From contig CADAEJ010000004.1 in assembly GCA_902786965.1 (NCBI GenBank), forward strand, positions 64,197 through 128,196: a stretch of DNA of 64,000 bases, read 5' to 3'. This stretch comes from an uncultured Ruminococcus sp. GTDB lineage: Bacteria > Bacillota > Clostridia > Oscillospirales > Ruminococcaceae. Positions 53,008-61,089 of the stretch are shown here, one piece after another. The notes beneath the pieces were generated by a model. It saw only the letters and a list, made by a program, of their open reading frames with translations, was not told the DNA's origin and made no database searches. The position numbers were made by a program, and so were the translations under genes. Each line of letters opens with the position of its first letter. The stretch's first letter is position 1.

Positions 53008-55186
53008 CTTTTTTTACGTTACCGAACATTCGGTAATACTGCATAATGTTGTACTCGTTGCGGATATCGGTCGTCTTTTTGTCGTCATCGCTGGTCTCGA
53101 ACCACTTTTTGTCAGAGTTCATATATCCGAACATACTGATTATCGGCAGGGTCTGTCTTACCTTTTCAAGCTCCTGCTGATACGGTGCAAGCGGCAGGCC
53201 TGCTGCCTTCATCACCTCGTTTGACAGGTAGTTGAGGGAGATATCCTTTATCTCCTTGGATTCAAGACCTTTATTGCTCCAGATGATGAACGGAGTCTGG
53301 TGAAGCCTTGCGTAGTCGCCCGTTGAGAGAGTAGAAACGTCCTGTCCGTAGAGCTTTTCAGTGAAGGACATAATGTGCGGGAAATGGTCGCCGTACATAA
53401 CGATTATTACCTCACGGTCATAGTTTCTGAAATGATCCACCAGGTCGCCGAAGGCCTTGTCAGAAAGATAGATGGAGTCAAGGTAGATGCTTGCTTCATC
53501 GTTCTTTATGCCCTGTATCTCAATGTTGTGCGGAGTCGTCTTGCGGTTGTCGGGCGTATAGTCGCCGTGGTTCTGCATAGTGGTCGTCCAGATGAACAGC
53601 GAATCGTTCTTGTGGATATTGTTGTCCACAGCATACTTTATGCACTGGAAAACAGTCTCATCGGAGATGTTGTTGTTTATCTCCTTGACGGGCACGATAT
53701 GCTCGTGGCACTTGTATTCAGTCTGGTCAAACTGCAAATACTTATACACGTTTTCCAGATTCCAAAGTCCCGGTCTGCACGGAGTCACCGCCATTGTGTG
53801 ATAGTTCTGCTCGTTGAGATAGGACACGAGGCTGTCCTGCTCGCCGTCAATAAACTGCGTGAATGCCGCGCTTCCCGCAGGCATAAAGCCCATGGTGTTG
53901 CCCGAAAGGAACTCGTACTCGGAGTTGCAGGAATATCCGCCGTAGGCAGATACCGTCACATAGCCGTAGATTGATTCTTTCTTCAGCGCGTTGTAGCAGG
54001 GCATATAGTCCTTATCGGTCTTCAGGTCGCCTATGTGCTTGAAGTCGGCAAACGACTCGTTCATTATGCCGATGATGATAGGCTTTTTGTCCTTGTCGGC
54101 TTTCTTTGTTTCGTACTGCGAGAGTATCTCTACCGCCTTTTCGTCGGAATAGCCGTCGGGCTTATAGACGTGGTTGTACATTCCGTCAAAGTAAAACATC
54201 AGATTGTAGCCGACGTTTGAGTAGGTCAGCTTGTTCTCGCTTCCCGAGAAATTCATTATGATGTATCTGTTTTTCAGTCCCAGGTCATACGCGAACCTGC
54301 CCACGAAAACCATCACCAGACAGCCGACTGCTGTTCCGACAGCCGCTGCTATCCTTGTCTTTGCCTTTGCGGGTGTTATCTTCACCTTGATGAAAATAAA
54401 AATCATCACCGCGACATTTACTATCGCATAGATAGGCATAAGCGCAAAGGTGAACTTGTAAAGGTCGCTCGCCTCCTTCGCCGACTCGATGTTGAAGATG
54501 TCGGAGAACTGTATAGGCGCACCTCTGAACAGATATATGTAAAACTGCATAAATCCGTAGAATGCGAAAAATCCGTTGATTATACCGAACCAGACCTTCG
54601 GGTTTGAGAATATCGCAAGTCCGATAAGGTACAGCGTCATACACAGAGCAAGTCCCAGCAGGGTGTACAGAATGTTCGCCTTGACCGGCGGCGAGCCCAT
54701 TATCATATCGGGCATCAGCATCGAGTTGAACGAGAAGATAAGCGCAAATACAAACCTGTTTACAGGCTCGCCCACCTTCTTTTTGCCCCTGCACCTGATA
54801 AACACGCGCACCACTTGCACAAGGTCAAGCGCCGCAAGCACACCCGCAGGGATAGCTCCCCACTTTATCCAGGCATACTTTTCCTTAACGCCGCTGTAAT
54901 ACAAAAGCGCGATAACGCCCCATATAAAATACGGCGCAAGCAGGGTGTATATCGTGAAGGCATAGCCCATATTCTTGTCCGACGGCAAAAAGCCGCGCGT
55001 GAGAAAGTTTTTCTTTTTCGTCTGTTTTGCCGCTTCTGTCGTTTCGGACTGCTGTGTGTTTTCTGTCTTTTCTGTCTTTTCTGTTTCGCCTGACGGCTCG
55101 GCAGCTTCCGGGGCAGTTTCTGTCTGTGTCAGAGCTTCCCCGCCTGCTTTTTCAAGCTCGCCCGCGACAGTTGTTTCGTCGTTCAT
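53000..55186 (-). CDS. LTA synthase family protein (membrane sulfatase/phosphotransferase fold)
   Basis: 728 residues from the ATG at 55186 (RBS AAAGGAGAG). The first ~60 residues are a low-complexity Thr/Glu-rich cytoplasmic head. About seven membrane helices follow (residues 70-330) and then the extracellular catalytic domain. Metal and active-site positions are GIMNESFADF near 375 (Glu ligand), GGYSCNSEYEFLSG near 415 (Ser in the place of the LtaS Thr nucleophile) and MYGDHFPH near 597 (Asp-His). It should transfer glycerol-phosphate or a related group onto a surface polymer; the exact acceptor is open. Confidence 0.92.
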   Translation of the reverse strand: MNDETTVAGELEKAGGEALTQTETAPEAAEPSGETEKTEKTENTQQSETTEAAKQTKKKNFLTRGFLPSDKNMGYAFTIYTLLAPYFIWGVIALLYYSGVKEKYAWIKWGAIPAGVLAALDLVQVVRVFIRCRGKKKVGEPVNRFVFALIFSFNSMLMPDMIMGSPPVKANILYTLLGLALCMTLYLIGLAIFSNPKVWFGIINGFFAFYGFMQFYIYLFRGAPIQFSDIFNIESAKEASDLYKFTFALMPIYAIVNVAVMIFIFIKVKITPAKAKTRIAAAVGTAVGCLVMVFVGRFAYDLGLKNRYIIMNFSGSENKLTYSNVGYNLMFYFDGMYNHVYKPDGYSDEKAVEILSQYETKKADKDKKPIIIGIMNESFADFKHIGDLKTDKDYMPCYNALKKESIYGYVTVSAYGGYSCNSEYEFLSGNTMGFMPAGSAAFTQFIDGEQDSLVSYLNEQNYHTMAVTPCRPGLWNLENVYKYLQFDQTEYKCHEHIVPVKEINNNISDETVFQCIKYAVDNNIHKNDSLFIWTTTMQNHGDYTPDNRKTTPHNIEIQGIKNDEASIYLDSIYLSDKAFGDLVDHFRNYDREVIIVMYGDHFPHIMSFTEKLYGQDVSTLSTGDYARLHQTPFIIWSNKGLESKEIKDISLNYLSNEVMKAAGLPLAPYQQELEKVRQTLPIISMFGYMNSDKKWFETSDDDKKTTDIRNEYNIMQYYRMFGNVKKDE

Positions 55187-55232
55187 TGTTACTCTCCTTT
55201 CGCAAGTTGTCCATAATTGCAAATACACAGTT

Positions 55233-55261
55233 ATTTTATCACATTTCCCGCGCTTTTTCAA
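55233..55261 (-). promoter_or_regulatory. Promoter of the LTA-synthase-like/dus/gtrA operon
   Basis: Minus strand: TTGAAA, 17-bp spacer, TAAAAT, 47 bp before the ATG. Confidence 0.75.
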
Positions 55262-55302
55262 GCTTTATTCTGAATAATACGCACCAAATCGTGTTATTAC
55301 AC

Positions 55303-55359
55303 AAAAAAATGACCTTTCCCACGCCGCTTTCGGACTTTTGGGAAAGGTCAGTCATTTTT
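55303..55359. terminator. Bidirectional terminator-like hairpin between two divergent promoters
   Basis: Perfect 12-bp arms TGACCTTTCCCA (55310-55321) and TGGGAAAGGTCA (55339-55350), flanked by seven A residues on one side and six T on the other. Both neighbouring promoters lie outside it and point away, so neither transcript crosses it. Confidence 0.7.
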
Positions 55360-55408
55360 TCAAACACCATAACACCTGACATTATGATTTTTGTTAATAA
55401 AATTATCC

Positions 55409-55470
55409 TTGTTCACTCAAAAATTATGTGCTATAATATATCAGCATCGTAATGATGCTGATATTTTTTT
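55409..55470 (+). promoter_or_regulatory. guaA promoter with a hairpin at the transcript start
   Basis: TTGTTC, 17-bp spacer, TATAAT (55432-55437). The arms ATCAGCATC (55440-55448) and GATGCTGAT (55454-55462) are followed by A and seven T. The expected +1 falls within the first arm, so only part of the stem would be in the RNA. It may stabilise the 5' end or influence early termination. Confidence 0.6.
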
Positions 55471-55486
55471 GTAAAGGAAAGTTTTT

Positions 55487-57028
55487 ATGGATCACGAATT
55501 TGTGCTTATTCTTGATTTCGGCGGACAGTATAACCAGCTTATCGCAAGGCGCGTGCGTGAATGCAGCGTTTACTGCGAGGTCAAGCCCTACAACAAGATA
55601 ACCCTTGACGAGATAAGATCGCTTTCGCCGAAGGGCATAATCTTCACGGGCGGACCGCAGAGCGTCTACGGCGAGGGCGCTCCGAGCGTTGACAAGGGTA
55701 TTTTTGAGCTTGGCGTGCCTGTGCTGGGCATCTGCTACGGCTCACAGCTTATGGCTCACGTTCTGGGCGGCAAGGTGCAGACCTGCGAATCAAGCGAGTA
55801 CGGCAAGACCGAGACCGAGTTTGACACCTCCTGCGAGCTGTTTAAAATTGACGGTCTGGGCGGCAAAAACACCGTCTGGATGAGCCACACCGACTACATA
55901 AGCGACATTCCTCAGGGCTTTAAGATAACCGCACACACCGAGCATTGTCCCGTTGCGGCTATGGCAAATGCCGAGAAAAAGCTCTATGCGGTGCAGTTTC
56001 ACCCCGAGGTAAATCACACCGTTCACGGCACGGATATGATCTATAACTTTGTCAGAAATATATGCGCCTGCAAGGGCGACTGGACTATGGGCAACTACGC
56101 GCAGACTGCTATCAGACAGATACGCGAAAAGGTCGGCAGCGGCAAGGTATTGCTCGCGCTCTCGGGCGGAGTGGATTCATCTGTTGCGGCGGCGCTGCTT
56201 TCAAAGGCTGTCGGCAGCCAGCTCACCTGCATATTCGTTGACCACGGCTTTATGCGCAAAAACGAGGGTGACGAGGTCGAGGCGGCTTTCAGCGACTGGG
56301 ATATAAACTTTATCAGAGTCAATGCTAAAGCGCAGTTTATGGACAAGCTGCGCGGTGTGAGCGAGCCTGAGGCAAAGCGCAAGATCATCGGTGAGGAGTT
56401 TATAAGGGTCTTTGAGCAGGAGTCCAAAAAGATCGGCGCGGTAGATTATCTCGCGCAGGGCACTATCTACCCCGATGTTATCGAGTCGGGAAGCGGTGAT
56501 GCGGCGGTCATCAAGTCGCACCACAACGTTGGCGGTCTGCCCGATTATGTGGATTTCAAGGAGATAATCGAGCCGCTGCGTATGCTTTTCAAGGACGAGG
56601 TGCGCAAGCTCGGTACAGAGCTTGGTCTTTCGGATACTCTTGTGTGGAGACAGCCGTTCCCCGGTCCCGGACTTGCGATAAGGATCATCGGCGAGATCAC
56701 CGACGAGGGACTTGAGGTGCTTCAGGACGCAGACCTTATCTTCCGCGAGGAGATCGCAAAGGCAGGCTTTGACCGCAGCATAAACCAGTATTTCGCAGTG
56801 CTGACAAATATGCGCTCGGTAGGCGTTATGGGCGATTTCAGAACATACGACTACACCCTTGCGCTGCGCGCGGTGACCACTACGGACTTTATGACCGCGG
56901 AGTTTGCACGCATACCGTACGAGGTGCTTGAGGTGTGCGCAAGCCGTATCGTCAACGAGGTAAAGAATATAAACCGAGTTGTGTACGACATCACCACCAA
57001 GCCGCCCGCAACTATCGAGTGGGAATAA
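55487..57028 (+). CDS. guaA: GMP synthase (glutamine-hydrolysing)
   Basis: 513 residues, full length. The class I glutamine amidotransferase domain (1-195) has the catalytic Cys in [11 protein letters not shown] near 82 and His/Glu in QFHPEVNHT near 170. The ATP-pyrophosphatase domain has [16 protein letters not shown] near 225. The dimerisation domain ends KPPATIEWE, the standard C-terminus. It converts XMP to GMP in the cytoplasm. RBS AAAGGAAAG. No purine riboswitch is visible in the short leader. Confidence 0.97.
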   Translation: MDHEFVLILDFGGQYNQLIARRVRECSVYCEVKPYNKITLDEIRSLSPKGIIFTGGPQSVYGEGAPSVDKGIFELGVPVLGICYGSQLMAHVLGGKVQTCESSEYGKTETEFDTSCELFKIDGLGGKNTVWMSHTDYISDIPQGFKITAHTEHCPVAAMANAEKKLYAVQFHPEVNHTVHGTDMIYNFVRNICACKGDWTMGNYAQTAIRQIREKVGSGKVLLALSGGVDSSVAAALLSKAVGSQLTCIFVDHGFMRKNEGDEVEAAFSDWDINFIRVNAKAQFMDKLRGVSEPEAKRKIIGEEFIRVFEQESKKIGAVDYLAQGTIYPDVIESGSGDAAVIKSHHNVGGLPDYVDFKEIIEPLRMLFKDEVRKLGTELGLSDTLVWRQPFPGPGLAIRIIGEITDEGLEVLQDADLIFREEIAKAGFDRSINQYFAVLTNMRSVGVMGDFRTYDYTLALRAVTTTDFMTAEFARIPYEVLEVCASRIVNEVKNINRVVYDITTKPPATIEWE

Positions 57029-57039
57029 AAGCATTACAG

Positions 57040-57066
57040 CCCGACCGTGTTTGGTCGGGTTTTTTG
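57040..57066 (+). terminator. guaA terminator
   Basis: Perfect 7-bp stem CCCGACC / GGTCGGG around GTGTTT, followed by six or more T residues. Confidence 0.85.
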
Positions 57067-57083
57067 TTTGTGCAAAAAGGGTC

Positions 57084-57132
57084 TTCTCAAAATCGGTCAG
57101 CGGTGTTATAATATGATTGACCGATACGGTCA
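57084..57132 (+). promoter_or_regulatory. tetR promoter with palindromic operator
   Basis: A weak -35 (TTCTCA), 17 bp, and TATAAT (57107-57112). At the start of the transcript TGACCG-ATA-CGGTCA (57118-57132) is a perfect palindrome, and a further CGGTCAG half-site lies in the spacer near 57094. This is the expected layout for TetR autorepression. Confidence 0.65.
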
Positions 57133-57150
57133 GGAAAGGAGAGGACACCT

Positions 57151-57759
57151 TTGAACGAGAGCTTTTTTCAGCTGCCGCAAGAAAAACGCATGGCGATAAT
57201 CAATGCAGGATTTCGCGTGTTTTCGCGCCACAGCTACAAAAACAGCCCGATGAGCGAGATCGCTGCTGCGGCAGGGATAAGCAAATCTCTGCTGTTTTAC
57301 TACTTCAAAAACAAAAAGGAGCTGTACCTGTTTCTTTGCAGGCACAGCACCGAGCTTACGCAGCAGGAGATCACAAGGCAGGGCTGCTATGACCGGGAGG
57401 ATTTTTTCGACATCTTCCTCAGCGGGCTGAAGGTCAAGGTGCAGCTGATGAAGCGCTATCCCGACCTGTCGCTGTTCCAGCTGAAAGCCTATTATGAAAA
57501 AGACAAGGAGCTGCGCGGCGAGATAAACAAGCTTATCGGCGAGTATTCGGGCTACGAAACGCAGGCGCAGATGCTAAAGCTTGATAAAAGCCGCTTTGCC
57601 GAGGGACTTGACCTGAAGATGATGTACACGGATATGTACCTCGCATCGCAGGGGTACCTGTGGGAAAAGCTGCAAGGCGGAAAGATCGACCCGGACCGTA
57701 TGGAAAAGGATCTTACCGCACTGGCGGAGTTCTGGAGAAAAGTCTACTCGCGCAAATGA
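57151..57759 (+). CDS. TetR/AcrR family transcriptional regulator
   Basis: 202 residues; start TTG at 57151 after AGGAGAGG. The N-terminal helix-turn-helix is classic: AIINAGFRVFSRHSYKNSPM, then IAAAAGISKSLLFYYFKNKKELY (residues about 15-58). The C-terminal ligand domain is helical and aromatic-rich. It is followed 20 bp later by an alpha/beta hydrolase gene, the likely regulated partner. The inducer is unknown. Confidence 0.92.
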   Translation: MNESFFQLPQEKRMAIINAGFRVFSRHSYKNSPMSEIAAAAGISKSLLFYYFKNKKELYLFLCRHSTELTQQEITRQGCYDREDFFDIFLSGLKVKVQLMKRYPDLSLFQLKAYYEKDKELRGEINKLIGEYSGYETQAQMLKLDKSRFAEGLDLKMMYTDMYLASQGYLWEKLQGGKIDPDRMEKDLTALAEFWRKVYSRK

Positions 57760-57779
57760 AAGAAAGAGAAGGAGATAAT

Positions 57780-58577
57780 ATGTACGGTGCAAAAAACCTG
57801 ACAATAGATCTTCCCTGCGGCGCACAGATGTACTGCGCGCGTTTTGGCAGGGGCACAAAGACGCTTGTTATGATACCGGGGCTGAATACTGCGGATATGC
57901 AGGGCAGCGCAGGAAGACTTGCGTATTTTTACAGACGCTTTGCAAAGGATTTTACGGTCTTTATCTTTGACCGCCGCAGCGGTCGTGACGAGGGTGCGAG
58001 CATAAAGTCAATGGCTGACGACCTTGCCGCTGCGATGCAGTCCTGCGGTATAGATGGCGCGTATGTGCTGGGCGTTTCACAAGGGGGAATGATAGCGCAG
58101 TATCTCGCGCAGGACTATCCGCAGCTTGTGAAAAAGCTTGTGCTGGGCGTGACGGCTGCAAGGACAGATCCGCTTATGCTGCAAGCACTCGACGAATGGA
58201 TAGGGCTCGCAGAAAAGGACGATATAAAGGGCGTTGTGACAGCAAGCTATAAATATATGTACACACAAAAACAGATGAAAAAGTACAAGCTTATGCTGCC
58301 CGTCATCATGCGCTTTACGAGGTTTATGTCCACACAGCGCTTTGCCGACCACGCGCGCGCCATCTATACCATGGACGGTGTTGAGCGATTGAAGCTCATA
58401 AAATGTCCCACACTCGTTCTCGGTGCGGCGCAGGATAGAATAACGACCCCCGAAGCATCGAAGGAGATAGCACAGCATCTGAAATGCAAATGCTTCATCT
58501 TCGCGCACGAGGGTCATGCTGCTTACCTGTGCAGGCAGTTCAACAAAATGGTGTATGATTTCTTTTCAAATGACTGA
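57780..58577 (+). CDS. Alpha/beta hydrolase
   Basis: 265 residues from the ATG at 57780 (RBS AAGGAGAT). The nucleophile elbow is LGVSQGGMIAQ, with Ser near 100. The acid lies in VLGAAQDRITTPEAS and the His in FAHEGHAAYL near 246. The oxyanion region is MIPGLNT near 33. Several Lys/Met-rich helices form the lid. The substrate is unknown. It is co-transcribed with tetR and convergent with the broken serine hydrolase gene. Confidence 0.88.
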   Translation: MYGAKNLTIDLPCGAQMYCARFGRGTKTLVMIPGLNTADMQGSAGRLAYFYRRFAKDFTVFIFDRRSGRDEGASIKSMADDLAAAMQSCGIDGAYVLGVSQGGMIAQYLAQDYPQLVKKLVLGVTAARTDPLMLQALDEWIGLAEKDDIKGVVTASYKYMYTQKQMKKYKLMLPVIMRFTRFMSTQRFADHARAIYTMDGVERLKLIKCPTLVLGAAQDRITTPEASKEIAQHLKCKCFIFAHEGHAAYLCRQFNKMVYDFFSND

Positions 58578-58588
58578 CAACACGCGCT

Positions 58589-59459
58589 TTAAGCGTTTTG
58601 TGCAAGCGGTATGACGTGCTTTTCTATAAAATCGACACGGTCAAAGATACGCGGCTTGAAAGTCCCCGTCACGCCGACGGAGATCTTCTTTTCGGGGTCT
58701 GCATAGATCACGTTGCCGCAGTCGCCGATAGCCGCAAACACAGGGCTGTCCTTATGCGGTCTGTACCACAGATAGCCGTAGCACATATTGCCGAACCTTT
58801 CCCCCAGCTGCTGCTTTGGCTCGGTCATTCGCGCTATCCACTCGCTTGAAAGCACCTGCCTGCCGCGGTATTCGCCGCCGTTTATAAGCATCCAGCCTAT
58901 CCTCGCCATATCGTGCGCAGACAGCGTGACTCCCCACCCTGCTGTGACGCTGCCCGCAGGCTCGGTGTACCACTCCTGCTCGCGCGGCTGCTTGTTCATA
59001 AGAAAATCGAACTGATCCTGCTTGGTGGAGCCGCCGTGAGCGCAGTGCTTGGGTATGCCAAGCGGCTCAAACAGCAGCTTGTTTGCAAGGTCAAGGCAGC
59101 GCATTCCCGACGCACTTTCGATGATACCTGCAAGTATCTGTATGCCAAGTGTTGCGTACTTGAATTCTCCCGTGATGCCGCTTTTGCCGCCGAGCAGGTC
59201 AAGCGCGGCTTTTGTCCAGTCGCCCGACGTGCAGACCTTTGTCCACGGCTCGCTGCGGTACTTGTACGGCGCGGTCATCGTGAGAAGATGCTCTATCGTC
59301 ACGTCATAGATAGTCTTTTCCCCGCGCTTTACCTCGTAAGCCGCGCCAGCAGTCGTCATAGACCGCCTCGCCGTCTTTCACCGCACTTATCTGGACTATG
59401 TTGCTCTCGTTGCCTGTGCTTTGTTCAATAAACCTGTGCAATTCTTCTTTTGTCATCAT
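58589..59459 (-). pseudogene. Broken serine hydrolase (beta-lactamase/PBP-like) gene with the active site deleted
   Basis: The 5' part, ATG 59459 (RBS GGAGG) onward, encodes the usual start MMTKEELHRFIEQ...NIVQISAVKDGEAVYDDCWRG, then goes out of frame and stops at 59304. The other frame begins near 59340 with YEVKRGEKTIYDVTIEHLLTM and runs to 58589 with the rest of a class C beta-lactamase-like domain (FKYATLGIQIL, TAGWGVTLSAHDMARIGWML). Between the two, the ~35-40 residues that normally carry the catalytic SxxK motif are absent. A small deletion with frame loss explains this. The promoter is intact. The product cannot be catalytic. Confidence 0.8.
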
Positions 59460-59490
59460 TGTTTTCCTCCGTAAGATAAGCTTTATTGCG

Positions 59491-59542
59491 TGAACGTTCA
59501 TAGCAACAAAATGAGTATATCAAAAACAATTTTTAATGTCAA
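59491..59542 (-). promoter_or_regulatory. Promoter and palindrome of the broken serine hydrolase gene
   Basis: Minus strand: TTGACA, 17-bp spacer, TATACT (59514-59542 on the plus strand). TGAACGTTCA (59491-59500), a perfect 10-bp palindrome, lies just downstream of the -10 box in the leader and is a candidate operator. Confidence 0.65.
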
Positions 59543-59573
59543 CACATCTGCACCAAAAAACTTTTAAGCACTA

Positions 59574-59598
59574 AAAAAACGGAGCAAATGCTCCGTTT
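59574..59598 (-). terminator. Terminator of the deaminase gene
   Basis: Minus strand: arms AAACGGAGCA / TGCTCCGTTT with a T run; it overlaps the end of the coding region by proximity only (3 bp away). Confidence 0.8.
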
Positions 59599-59600
59599 CT

Positions 59601-60878
59601 TTACTCTGTTTTCATTTCATTTATTATCCTGTTCGCGTTTGCGTAAATTTCCTCTTTATCGGCAAATGCAAACTCGCCGCGCTCGTAAAGCACTCTGCCT
59701 GCGCACATCGTAAGGCGCACATTTGTCTTATCCGCGCTGTAAACGATGTTGCTCACGATGTTGTTCACGGGCTGCATATTCGGCTTATCCATATCAAGCA
59801 CGATAAGGTCTGCCTGCTTGCCCGGCGCGATAACATCACAATCCGCAAGCCCCATAGCACGCGCGCCGCCGACTGTTGCTGCCGTAAGCACGCTCTGCGG
59901 ACTGCAAGCCGATGCATCTGCATTTACTGACTTTTGCAGCACCGTCATCAGATACATCTCTCTGAACATATCAAGCGCATTGTTGCTCGCAGGTCCGTCT
60001 GTACCCAAGGCGAGATCTATGCCCGCCTGCTGCATCTGCACTATCGGCGCGATACCGCTTGCAAGCTTGAGATTTGACGCGGGACAATGCACCGCGCTGA
60101 CGTTACGCTTTTTCAGTATCTGCATATCATCATCGGTGAGATGAACACAATGGAACGCCGCGCCGCCGTGATCGTAAATGCCGAGGCTGTCAAAAAGCTG
60201 CGTGGGTGTCATGCCGTGGCGCGCGATACATTCATCGACCTCTCTGCGCGTTTCGCTGCTGTGCATAGCAACAGGCGCGCCATACTTTTTCGCAAGCCCG
60301 CCGATCGCGGTCAGAAGCTCCTTTGAGCAGGTGTACTCTGCGTGGAAGCCGAGCATAAAGCTGATAAGCGGACTTTTGCCGTTATACTTTTCAAAATCCT
60401 CCTCAAGCTCGCGCGCACTCTCCTGCGCGCCCATCACTGCGCCGCACATAACGCTGCGAAAACCCATTTCTTCGCACGCCTGCACAAAGCCGTCACGCAT
60501 AAAATACATATCAAAAGCCGCCGTGCAGCCGCTTGTCAGATATTCAAGCACCGCCAGCTTTGTAAGGTGGTAGATGCGCTCGCTCGTCAGCTTTGCCTCC
60601 ATCGGAAATATCTGCTTTGTCAGCCAATCCTGCAGAGGCATATCGTCAGCATACGAGCGCAGGAAGGTCATAGGCGAGTGTGTGTGCGCGTTTTTAAAGC
60701 CGGGCATCAACACATCGCCGTGCAGGTCGATCTCGCGCTCAAAAGCTGTGTTTTCAAGCTGCTGCGCATCCGGCTCTCCTACAAATGCGATCTTGTCCGC
60801 ATCTGTCCAGACCTCTGCGCTGCGCAGCTCGCAGCCGCCCTGCATTGTAAGCACTTTTCCGCCGTAAAACCTTATCAT
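59601..60878 (-). CDS. mtaD: Amidohydrolase, probable 5-methylthioadenosine/S-adenosylhomocysteine deaminase
   Basis: 425 residues from the ATG at 60878 (site GAGGTG). The longer open frame upstream runs into the repeat element and lacks an RBS. Metal-binding motifs are PGFKNAHTHSPMTFLR near 57, GFHAEYTCS near 180, MHSSETRREVDE near 210 and LGTDGPASNN near 290. The combination HTHSPMTFLR..DDMPLQDWL is characteristic of the MTA/SAH deaminase subgroup. It deaminates the adenine ring of SAH or MTA. It lies downstream of the two-component system with the repeat between them. Confidence 0.88.
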   Translation of the reverse strand: MIRFYGGKVLTMQGGCELRSAEVWTDADKIAFVGEPDAQQLENTAFEREIDLHGDVLMPGFKNAHTHSPMTFLRSYADDMPLQDWLTKQIFPMEAKLTSERIYHLTKLAVLEYLTSGCTAAFDMYFMRDGFVQACEEMGFRSVMCGAVMGAQESARELEEDFEKYNGKSPLISFMLGFHAEYTCSKELLTAIGGLAKKYGAPVAMHSSETRREVDECIARHGMTPTQLFDSLGIYDHGGAAFHCVHLTDDDMQILKKRNVSAVHCPASNLKLASGIAPIVQMQQAGIDLALGTDGPASNNALDMFREMYLMTVLQKSVNADASACSPQSVLTAATVGGARAMGLADCDVIAPGKQADLIVLDMDKPNMQPVNNIVSNIVYSADKTNVRLTMCAGRVLYERGEFAFADKEEIYANANRIINEMKTE

Positions 60879-60920
60879 AAAGCCACCTCTTTCACTATAT
60901 ATGTATATGTATCGTACTGC

Positions 60921-61076
60921 TGGTGAAGTTCTCTTGGGAGCGTTGTTTCTCAACTCTTTTTCTGAACTCTCTAACACTTTTCAGCGACGGGAGCTTGTCT
61001 CCCGTTGCTGAAAAGTCATTAAAAGGTTTAGGAAAGGGGTCTGGGGGATAACCCTTCTCCAAAAGGGTTTCCCCCA
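60921..61076 (-). repeat. Interspersed hairpin repeat, copy 2
   Basis: Read on the minus strand it repeats 22432-22600: the same first hairpin (GGGGGAAACCCTT...GGTTATCCCCC), then CCTAAACCTTTTAATGAC, the second hairpin (TTTTCAGCAACGGGAG / CTCCCGTCGCTGAAAA), GTGTTAGAGAGTTCAG and CGCTCCCAAGAG. In the second stem a T-A pair of copy 1 is C-G here and a C-A mismatch is C-G. It lies between the histidine kinase and mtaD, both on the minus strand. Confidence 0.85.
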
Positions 61077-61089
61077 GCAATACTATGCA

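Noticed and set aside
60879-60977. N-terminal extension of mtaD
   Set aside because: It is encoded by the repeat element, lacks an RBS, and the ATG at 60878 gives the normal family length.
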